A stretch of DNA of 33,650 nucleotides from Candidatus Aminicenantes bacterium (GTDB lineage: Bacteria > Acidobacteriota > Aminicenantia > UBA2199), in the NCBI GenBank assembly GCA_011049425.1, contig DSBM01000049.1, positions 1 to 33,650 of the forward strand. Reading direction: 5' to 3'. Under the pieces are notes generated by a model that saw nothing but the letters and a program-made list of their open reading frames with translations, searched no databases and was not told where the DNA came from. Below, piece by piece: positions 1 to 5,218 of this stretch (the stretch's first letter is position 1; every line of letters begins with the position of its first letter). A program made the position numbers and the translations under genes.

Positions 1-228
1 CCGGCGCATGCGCCGGTGAAATCGTGCCAGTTGAGACAGGATCTCAAACACGCCCACGACCGCGTAATCGCGGTTGTGATGAATCAGCTCCACGCCCATT
101 TTGCGGAACCGGTCTCCGCCCACGCCGAACAAGCGGATTCCGGGAATGCGGCGGCGCAGGGCGTTTATCACTTCCACGCCGTACGTTTCCGCGGAGTTCT
201 CCGCGGCCAGAATGAGGACCTGTTTCAT
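1..228 (-). CDS. lpxB: Lipid-A-disaccharide synthase, N-terminal part (cut by window edge)
   Basis: LpxB is a peripheral inner-membrane GT-B glycosyltransferase that joins UDP-2,3-diacylglucosamine to lipid X, giving the disaccharide core of lipid A. Only the first 76 codons are visible. The N-terminal Rossmann strand (KQVLILAAEN), the block LFGVGGDRFRKMG and the following VVGVFEIL segment match the family pattern (FGVGG-R-M--G, then V-G--EVL). The usual G-E-x-S-G-D motif near residue 10 is replaced by A-E-N-S-A-E, which is unusual. The ATG at 226-228 overlaps the stop codon of the upstream pseudopilin gene (ATGA), so translation is probably coupled. The rest of the gene lies to the left of the window. 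Family assignment is fairly firm despite the short fragment. Confidence 0.8.
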   Translation of the reverse strand, partial: MKQVLILAAENSAETYGVEVINALRRRIPGIRLFGVGGDRFRKMGVELIHHNRDYAVVGVFEILSQLARFHRRMRR

Positions 229-737
229 GCGCCTCCCGCAAACTCAAGCGGCGGCATATCTTCCTCGGGGTCTTCTCCAAGGTAAAAGGCCCACTCATTG
301 TAGCGCTTACGGCCACGGTACTCCAGGAAACCCGATTCCGGTGAAGTGGAACAAACGCCGACAATACTGGCCTGGGTAAGATACCTTCCGGCTGCACTCA
401 GCGGCACAATCAGCAGTTTCTTGTTTCCGGAACCCGGTTTCATTACCAGATTCCACTCCCCGGTGAGCGAGAGTGGGTCGGTGTACAGCCGTCGGATGTG
501 CTTTTCCTTTTCCAGAATGCGCAAACTGGGGGGGGGCTGGTTGAGGTGTTCGCGCGCGTAACTTTCGATGGCCCGGACATACTGGCGACCGCGGAACATC
601 AATTCTGCCTCCAGGTCACGGCGGATCACGGTCTGCCAGCGGGCACGTCCCATTAACATAAAGACAGCGGCAATTTGAACGGCAAACAGCGCCGCCAGCA
701 AAACGTATCCCCGGGTGCGGCGATTACCAGTTTTCAT
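225..737 (-). CDS. Pseudopilin-like membrane protein (second of a pair)
   Basis: The protein has 170 residues from the chosen ATG at 735-737. After a short basic start (MKTGNRRTRG) comes a hydrophobic helix at about 10-30 (YVLLAALFAVQIAAVFMLMG), then a charged helix containing R-R-D-L-E-A-E-L-M-F-R-G-R-Q-Y. This is the layout of atypical type II secretion/type IV pilus minor pseudopilins, in which a Gly-Tyr replaces Gly-Phe and the Glu at +5 is absent. A late Y-N-E-W block recalls partner pseudopilins of acidobacterial-type genomes. An earlier in-frame ATG at 819-821 would overlap the upstream gene by almost 100 bases and has GGAGG directly against it, so I prefer the internal start, which overlaps by only 14 bases. 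The role as a pilus or secretion subunit is inferred; no secretion ATPase is in the window. Confidence 0.7.
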   Translation of the reverse strand: MKTGNRRTRGYVLLAALFAVQIAAVFMLMGRARWQTVIRRDLEAELMFRGRQYVRAIESYAREHLNQPPPSLRILEKEKHIRRLYTDPLSLTGEWNLVMKPGSGNKKLLIVPLSAAGRYLTQASIVGVCSTSPESGFLEYRGRKRYNEWAFYLGEDPEEDMPPLEFAGGA

Positions 738-1113
738 AGCGGCCGGGTTGTTCTTCTCCGGAAGGGATGCTGACGCGTATGTCCACGATGGCCTGGGCGA
801 GGTCGGGGTCGTAGTCTTCATCCTCCGCGGGCTCGTAGTATACGGGAATCCAGTCCGCCTTATTTGTGAATGGGTTTTCGGGTAAGCGTTTCAGGTATCG
901 ATGGCGAACCAGATCTTCCAGACTGGTCGGGTATTTGTGTTTATCGTAGGTGTATTTTTCAATGGCATCACGAATCTGAAAGAGGTTCTCTTTCAACACC
1001 GATTCTTTGGCCCGTTTGACCGATGCGGAGTAATTGGGAATCAGGATGGCGGCCAGGATCCCGATCAGGGCCATGACGATAAGGATCTCGGCCAGTGTAA
1101 AACCCCGTTGCAT
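724..1113 (-). CDS. Type II secretion GspG-like pseudopilin
   Basis: The protein has 129 residues and a very short prepilin leader, M-Q-R-G, before the canonical prepilin peptidase site: G4|F5 followed by T-L-A-E, with Glu at +5 and a hydrophobic helix (ILIVMALIGILAAILIP). The body (LFQIRDAIEKYTYDKHKYP, then a Y-L--LPENPFT segment) follows the GspG-like fold, in which short periplasmic domains bind calcium or pack as the main pseudopilin. It ends in G-R-Y-E-N-W, like a family of single GspG-type proteins I know from Acidobacteriota. The ATG at 1111-1113 is chosen because the leader would otherwise be far too long. A good promoter ends only six bases before it, so the mRNA may be leaderless. 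It is followed with overlap by the second pseudopilin and lpxB. Confidence 0.85.
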   Translation of the reverse strand: MQRGFTLAEILIVMALIGILAAILIPNYSASVKRAKESVLKENLFQIRDAIEKYTYDKHKYPTSLEDLVRHRYLKRLPENPFTNKADWIPVYYEPAEDEDYDPDLAQAIVDIRVSIPSGEEQPGRYENW

Positions 1114-1119
1114 AGTCGG

Positions 1120-1147
1120 AGTATACCATACACTCCGGGAGTGTAAA
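1120..1147 (-). promoter_or_regulatory. Sigma-70-type promoter of the pseudopilin-lpxB operon
   Basis: Reading the minus strand, TTTACA (1142-1147) and TATACT (1120-1125) are 16 bases apart. The expected transcription start falls on or next to the A of the ATG at 1113, so the message would be leaderless; no Shine-Dalgarno sequence is seen before that ATG. The spacer contains a small palindrome, CACTCC-CGGAGTG, which could be an operator. Prediction from sequence only. Confidence 0.45.
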
Positions 1148-1212
1148 ATATGGCCTGGCGGCTGGAGGCAAATGGCGAGAGGCGAGGGGAGACTGAGTCG
1201 AAAGTCTAAAGC

Positions 1213-1436
1213 TAAAAGTCGAAAGAAAACAGACAAAGCCTTGTGATGAGAACTCACGAGTGCTTGTGATGAGGCGCGAAGCGCCCTGGTGATGAGGACC
1301 CTTTCGGGTCTGTGATGAAAATCAAGAAATTCCGAATAATGAATAAGGAAGAACGAATAAAAAAACAGGAAAAGAGCGGAATCGCAAGGCATTTTTGGTG
1401 CCTTATTCGGCTTTTACTTTCAACTTTCGACTTTTA
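1213..1436. repeat. 13-bp perfect inverted repeat bounding a 224-bp segment
   Basis: TAAAAGTCGAAAG at 1213-1225 returns as its exact reverse complement at 1424-1436. Both arms sit in degenerate AAAGTC/AAAGTT runs, so simple-sequence slippage could explain part of the match. No flanking target-site duplication and no transposase are seen. The layout resembles a small non-autonomous element, but this is inference. Confidence 0.5.
1241..1320. repeat. Four-copy 23-bp array: constant tag plus variable palindrome
   Basis: The 10-base tag TTGTGATGAG, or a 1-2 base variant of it, begins at 1241, 1264, 1287 and 1310, an exact 23-base period. The 13-base segments between tags are unrelated in sequence, yet each is self-complementary: ACT-CACG-AGT in the first, GGCGC-GAA-GCGCC (1273-1285) in the second and GACCC-TTTC-GGGTC (1297-1310) in the third. 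Pairing is kept while the bases change, which suggests selection on a hairpin in RNA or single-stranded DNA. The unit is far too short for CRISPR. Function unknown. Confidence 0.85.
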
Positions 1437-1504
1437 CCTTTTCACTGATTTTTCTTGTCTCCTGATACCTGTTCCCTTTTTTCACTTCTTCCCTTTTCAA
1501 CTCT

Positions 1505-2698
1505 TCAACTCTTTTTGTTGTATTCCTCGACGCCTTCCAGCAGGACCTCGCAGGCGCGGCGCAGTCTGGAGGTTTCCAACACATAGGCCAGGCGAACTTC
1601 TTGCCTGCCTTTGCCGACGCTGGAGTAGAATCCGGCTCCCGGCGCCATCATAACAGTTTCATTTTCGTGGTTGAAAGATTCCAGCATCCAGCGGGCAAAG
1701 AGGTCGGAGTCATCTACCGGAAGTGTTGCCATGACATAAAAAGCACCTTCAGGCTTGTGCAGCAGGATATCCGGATTGGAAGTCAGGGTTTCCACCAGAA
1801 TGTCGCGGCGTTTCTGATATTCAGCGCGAATAGAATCAAAATAGTTTTTCGGCAGAGCGTACGCCGCCACCGCGCCGACCTGTTCCAGAGTGGGTGGGCA
1901 CAAGCGCGCCTGGGCGAATTTCATGATTGCGCCCATAATCTCCGGGTTGCGGCACATCACCGCTCCGATGCGGGCGCCGCACGCGGAATAACGCTTCGAT
2001 ATCGAGTCGAGAACGATTGCCCGGTCTTCAAGATCCTCCAATTCCAGGATACTGAAGTGACGTGTTCCCTCGTAAGTGAATTCCTTGTAGACTTCATCGG
2101 CGATGAGAAACAAATTGTGTCGCCTGGCCAGATCGCCCAGCGTACGGATTTCATTTTCCGTGAATACGGTTCCGGTGGGGTTGTTGGGGGAGCAGATCAG
2201 GATGGCCCTGGTTTTGGGCGTAATCAGGGATTCAATCTGTTCGGGATCCGGCAGGTGGAATCCGCATTCGGCAGCCGTGGTGACCGGGACGATGCGGATG
2301 CCCGATAGCGAACTGTAACCGTTGTAGTTGGTATAGAAAGGCTCGGGAACGATCACTTCATCCCCGGGGTCGGCGACGGCGTTGATGGCGAACGAAACCG
2401 CTTCCGATCCGCCGGTGGTGATAATAATCTGATCAGGGGTCAGCGCTATATCGAAGCGGGCAAAGTAGTTGACCATGGTGCGGCGTAATTCGGGCAGGCC
2501 GTCGGAGGGGCCATAAGCCAATACCGGCTCGGCATAATTGCGGATGCCCTCGAAGAATGCTTCGGGGGTGGGAATATCCGGTTGGCCGATATTGAGATGA
2601 TAAACCCGAATCCCGAGCGCTTTGGCGGCATTGGCTGGTGCGGACAGCTTGCGAATCGGGGATTCCTGGATATCCCTGGCTCGTTGTGACAGGTTCAT
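1505..2698 (-). CDS. Class I/II PLP-dependent aminotransferase (aspartate aminotransferase type)
   Basis: The 397-residue cytosolic enzyme is predicted to transfer an amino group between an amino acid, probably aspartate, and 2-oxoglutarate using pyridoxal phosphate. Visible family features are Y-G-P-S-D-G near 62-67, TTGGSEA near 94-100, PNNPTGT near 171-177 (the cofactor-contacting Asn), ADEVYKEF at 200-207, and S-I-S-K-R-Y-S with the PLP lysine K235 followed by G-A-R-I-G. The start ATG at 2696-2698 has a strong AGGGAGG ribosome site; a longer reading frame upstream runs through nadA and is not real. It diverges from nadA across a 114-bp promoter region. Substrate choice cannot be read reliably, so I give no gene symbol; an alanine- or aromatic-specific relative remains possible. 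The link with NAD synthesis through aspartate is inference. Confidence 0.9.
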   Translation of the reverse strand: MNLSQRARDIQESPIRKLSAPANAAKALGIRVYHLNIGQPDIPTPEAFFEGIRNYAEPVLAYGPSDGLPELRRTMVNYFARFDIALTPDQIIITTGGSEAVSFAINAVADPGDEVIVPEPFYTNYNGYSSLSGIRIVPVTTAAECGFHLPDPEQIESLITPKTRAILICSPNNPTGTVFTENEIRTLGDLARRHNLFLIADEVYKEFTYEGTRHFSILELEDLEDRAIVLDSISKRYSACGARIGAVMCRNPEIMGAIMKFAQARLCPPTLEQVGAVAAYALPKNYFDSIRAEYQKRRDILVETLTSNPDILLHKPEGAFYVMATLPVDDSDLFARWMLESFNHENETVMMAPGAGFYSSVGKGRQEVRLAYVLETSRLRRACEVLLEGVEEYNKKS

Positions 2699-2722
2699 GA
2701 TCGCCTCCCTGGGTATGAGGAC

Positions 2723-2751
2723 ATTATAATCCCGAAGAAACATGGGGTCAA
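2723..2751 (-). promoter_or_regulatory. Promoter of the aminotransferase gene
   Basis: On the minus strand TTGACC (2746-2751) and TATAAT (2723-2728) are 17 bases apart, a near-consensus sigma-70 promoter. The start would be near 2716, leaving an 18-base leader that contains the AGGGAGG ribosome site. Confidence 0.75.
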
Positions 2752-2759
2752 GGTGGAAT

Positions 2760-2788
2760 TTGACCGCGGGTGCGTGGTGCGGTAACAT
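2760..2788 (+). promoter_or_regulatory. Promoter of nadA
   Basis: TTGACC (2760-2765) and TAACAT (2783-2788) are 17 bases apart. The expected start near 2795 gives a leader of about 18 bases with the ribosome site AAGGGG before the ATG at 2813. The divergent aminotransferase promoter also uses a TTGACC -35 box, and the two -35 boxes lie back to back. Confidence 0.6.
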
Positions 2789-2812
2789 CAATAGAACAGA
2801 AAGGGGTAGAAA

Positions 2813-3721
2813 ATGACGGATTGGGCAGCAAAGATAGAAGAGTTGACGTTTCGCCGCAATGCCGTGATTCTGGTGCACAATTATCAGGTGGAATCCGTGC
2901 AACTGGCGGCCGGCCACCTGGGGGATTCCCTGGGCCTTTCCCGGGTCGCGGCTGAGGTTGAAGCGGATGTCATCGTGTTTTGTGGAGTCAAGTTCATGGC
3001 GGAGACCGCCAAGATTCTCTCTCCCCGAAAGACGGTTTTGTTGCCGCGTTTGGATGCGGGTTGTCCCATGGCCGATATGATCACTTTGGATGACCTGCGC
3101 CACCTCAAGGCGCGCTATCCCGACGCAACCGTGGTTACGTATGTCAATTCCAGCGCGGAGATTAAGGCGGAAAGCGATGTGTGCTGCACGTCGGCCAATG
3201 CCGTTGAGGTGGTGCGCAACGTGGAAGGGCGTCGCGTAATCTTTGTTCCGGATCGCAACCTGGGGGCTTGGGCCGCCCGGCAGGTTCCTGAAAAAGAAGT
3301 GATTCTTTTCGAAGGGTATTGCTATGTGCATGACCGAATCCGCCGTGAAGAAGTGGAGGCCGCCCGTAAAGCGTACCCCGGTGCGGAAGTGCTGGTGCAT
3401 CCCGAAGCTCCTATGGAAGTGCTGGAGCTCGCGGACGCCGTATGTTCAACCGGGGGAATGCTGCGCCATGTTGCGGCTTCCCCGGCCCGGGAATTTGTGG
3501 TGGCAACGGAAGAGGGCTTGCTGGAGCGTCTGCGGCGAGAGAATCCGCACCGATCGTTTTTTTCCGCGGGTCGACCCAAAATATGTTCCAATATGAAGCG
3601 GACAAGCCTTGGAGACGTAGTGGCGGCGCTGGAGTTGAATCGATACGAAATCGAAATCGATGTTGAAACAATTCGGGGCGCGCAAGTCGCACTGCGCCGC
3701 ATGCTGGATTACGCCGGTTGA
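2813..3721 (+). CDS. nadA: Quinolinate synthase
   Basis: NadA condenses iminoaspartate with dihydroxyacetone phosphate to quinolinate in de novo NAD synthesis, using an oxygen-sensitive 4Fe-4S cluster. The 302-residue length is normal for the short form. The three cluster cysteines are in place: C84 (DAGCPMADM), C170 (EGYCYVH) and C258 (KICSNMKRTSL). Also visible are VHNYQ near 21-25, the Y110-V-N-S-S-A-E-I-K-A segment, and HPEAP near 196-200. The start has AAGGGG at a good distance. No nadB or nadC is in the window, so the source of iminoaspartate is unknown here. A NifU-type Fe-S protein follows 89 bases downstream behind its own promoter, which may be more than coincidence. Confidence 0.96.
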   Translation: MTDWAAKIEELTFRRNAVILVHNYQVESVQLAAGHLGDSLGLSRVAAEVEADVIVFCGVKFMAETAKILSPRKTVLLPRLDAGCPMADMITLDDLRHLKARYPDATVVTYVNSSAEIKAESDVCCTSANAVEVVRNVEGRRVIFVPDRNLGAWAARQVPEKEVILFEGYCYVHDRIRREEVEAARKAYPGAEVLVHPEAPMEVLELADAVCSTGGMLRHVAASPAREFVVATEEGLLERLRRENPHRSFFSAGRPKICSNMKRTSLGDVVAALELNRYEIEIDVETIRGAQVALRRMLDYAG

Positions 3722-3729
3722 CTGCGGTG

Positions 3730-3758
3730 TTGACACCAACTGGACTCAACGCTACAAT
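3730..3758 (+). promoter_or_regulatory. Promoter of the NifU-like gene
   Basis: TTGACA (3730-3735) and TACAAT (3753-3758) are 17 bases apart, one mismatch from the sigma-70 consensus. It begins eight bases after the nadA stop codon. The predicted start near 3765 leaves a leader of about 46 bases with an AAGGAG ribosome site at 3799-3804. Confidence 0.8.
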
Positions 3759-3810
3759 ACATGGGAAATTCCGATTTTTCGCGGGCGGGATATCATGAAA
3801 GGAGCTTGAC

Positions 3811-4044
3811 ATGAATCTGAAAGAGAGAGTCGAAAACGCAATAGAAAAGGTTCGTCCGGCTTTGCAGCGGGACGGCGGCGACATCGAAGTTGTGAATATC
3901 CTTGAGGATGAGAAGGTCGTCCTGGTGCGTTTCTCTGGTGCCTGCGGCGGATGCCCCATGCGCAACCTCACCCTGAAGGGATTCGTGGAGCAGGCAATGG
4001 TGGAAGATGTGCCGGAGATCACTGAGGTCCGCCTGGCCGACTGA
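3811..4044 (+). CDS. NifU C-terminal-domain (Nfu-type) Fe-S scaffold/carrier
   Basis: This 77-residue protein is a single NifU C-terminal domain. Such proteins bind a 4Fe-4S cluster at a dimer interface and pass it to target enzymes in the cytosol. The sequence shows the expected helix (VENAIEKVRPALQRDGGDIE), a strand pair, and the C45-G-G-C48-P-M motif followed by a helix with T-L-K. The ATG at 3811 has AAGGAG upstream at suitable spacing. It has its own near-consensus promoter. NadA, just upstream, and the aldehyde oxidoreductase downstream on the other strand are both Fe-S enzymes and are possible clients, though this is inference. Its stop codon lies one base from the stop of the convergent aldolase-like gene. 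Confidence 0.93.
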   Translation: MNLKERVENAIEKVRPALQRDGGDIEVVNILEDEKVVLVRFSGACGGCPMRNLTLKGFVEQAMVEDVPEITEVRLAD

Positions 4045-4045
4045 C

Positions 4046-5218
4046 TCAATTCCTGAAAGAAGGATTTCGTGCGCGTTGCAGGAATTCCGCCCTGCAGGTG
4101 TTTTCCACTTCCAACAATCGTCTGAAAGAGACGTTGAAGTCCGTCCGTCCGGCGCAAAATACGCCATGTCCGTAGACAATCGTGGCTCCGGCGCGCGCCA
4201 CCGCCGGAGGCATGGTCCGATCCAGGCCGAAGGGTCCGGTACCCACCTCTCCACTCACTATGGGGACACCCGCAACGCTCCGTTCCCGCCTGCAGTGGGT
4301 GTGACAGCGATGAGCGTCCGGGCAATGCAGACGTTCCGGACAGTCCAGGGAGAGGATAACGGCGAAGCGGGGATGGCCGTGCAGAACGGTTCTCAGGTTT
4401 GTTTCCGTATAGATTCGGCGATGGGCGGAAAGCTCGCTGGATGCGGTAATGCCGGCACAGGATGACTGATCCATGGGGCAGGCGTCAATCGCACTTTCCA
4501 ATTCTTCCAGCGAACTGCCTGTCTGGCTGATGTAGATTGTGCCGTTGTGAAAGCACGACACATTGCCGAAATAGGAATCCACCAGCCCTGCAGCTACGGT
4601 TCGTTTGCCGGCTTCTACAACAGCCGCGATAACGGTTTCTTCGTCGGCAAAGGGTCCCCGGGCCAGGGGCGGTCCCAATGCCGGTGGTGGTGGCAGCCGT
4701 TCCATGATGAATTCGAATTCCTGTTCTTCTTTGCGGGAAAAGGCCTTCTTGCGGCGGCGATCCAGGTAGCCCAGACAATAAAGTACGAAGCATGAATGGA
4801 TCATGGAGCTGAATACGATAAAGGCCTGTTCCGGGGTAACCGTCCCCGTTGTCACCAATCGAGGGCCCGGCGCAATTACGCCTTTGCGTCGCCGCAAGAA
4901 CGGCAACAGGGTCTTTGAGTCCGCGCTTGAAGCAACAGGAATGTCGTGCAGAAAAGTGCGTGTTTCCGTATCCCGTGCTTGCAGGGGATGGTGCTGGGAG
5001 CGAACCAGGGAGTCCAACATGGTGCGGTACGGTTCGGCGGGACGGGCACTCAACAGTGTGGTGATGGACATGCCGGCAAAGATCTTTTCCAGTTCCCGTT
5101 CCGGATCGGGACGATTCCAGGTTACATCGGTTTCCAATGCGGCAAAAGAGATATCTTCCCGGCGGGCCAATCCCCTTTCTTCCAACTTGCGGCTGTAGGT
5201 ATCAAGTAGTGTTTTCAT
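4046..5218 (-). CDS. Class II aldolase/adducin-family protein with extra N-terminal domain
   Basis: The 390-residue protein has a class II aldolase-type C-terminal half. It shows G211-L-V-D-S-Y-F-G-N-V-S and I-S-Q-T-G-S-S-L (phosphate-site pattern), S-S-E at 260-262, H280-G-H282-P, and Y-G-H351-G, the expected metal ligands. Family members cleave or epimerise sugar phosphates or dehydrate methylthioribulose phosphate; the substrate here is unknown. About 190 residues precede this domain and form a helical region I cannot assign. Between the metal-binding blocks is a Cys/His-rich insert at 293-309 with C293, C299, C305 and C309 plus three histidines, possibly a metal site. The ATG at 5216-5218 lies inside the end of the upstream oxidoreductase gene (17-base overlap, with AGAGG nearby), so the two are coupled and probably act on related compounds. 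Confidence 0.8.
   Translation of the reverse strand: MKTLLDTYSRKLEERGLARREDISFAALETDVTWNRPDPERELEKIFAGMSITTLLSARPAEPYRTMLDSLVRSQHHPLQARDTETRTFLHDIPVASSADSKTLLPFLRRRKGVIAPGPRLVTTGTVTPEQAFIVFSSMIHSCFVLYCLGYLDRRRKKAFSRKEEQEFEFIMERLPPPPALGPPLARGPFADEETVIAAVVEAGKRTVAAGLVDSYFGNVSCFHNGTIYISQTGSSLEELESAIDACPMDQSSCAGITASSELSAHRRIYTETNLRTVLHGHPRFAVILSLDCPERLHCPDAHRCHTHCRRERSVAGVPIVSGEVGTGPFGLDRTMPPAVARAGATIVYGHGVFCAGRTDFNVSFRRLLEVENTCRAEFLQRARNPSFRN

Larger units (their letters stand above)
1148..1504. other. Non-coding gap with structured repeats
   Basis: This stretch between the pseudopilin operon and the aminotransferase stop has no credible gene. It holds a 23-bp tandem array (1241-1320), a 13-bp perfect inverted repeat around it (1213-1225 and 1424-1436), a simple AG-rich/GAATAA-rich segment, and a 6-bp hairpin (AAGGCA 1386-1391 with TGCCTT 1399-1404). 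Composition is lower in G+C and more purine-biased than the flanking genes. No clear rho-independent terminator for the aminotransferase gene is visible. Confidence 0.7.

Noticed and set aside
1241-1320. CRISPR array
   Set aside because: The repeat is only 10 bases and the inserts 13 bases, all of the latter palindromic; no cas genes are nearby.
1287-1320. Hammerhead ribozyme
   Set aside because: TGATGAG-stem-...GATGAAA recalls the CUGAUGA...GAAA core, but the invariant C before UGAUGA is missing and no cleavage-site stem arrangement fits.
2699-3400. Long N-terminal extension of the aminotransferase frame
   Set aside because: It runs antisense through nadA; the ATG at 2698 has a strong ribosome site and a promoter directly upstream.
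3411-4325. 304-codon minus-strand frame across nadA and the NifU-like gene
   Set aside because: It covers three recognised genes in other frames and has no family features.
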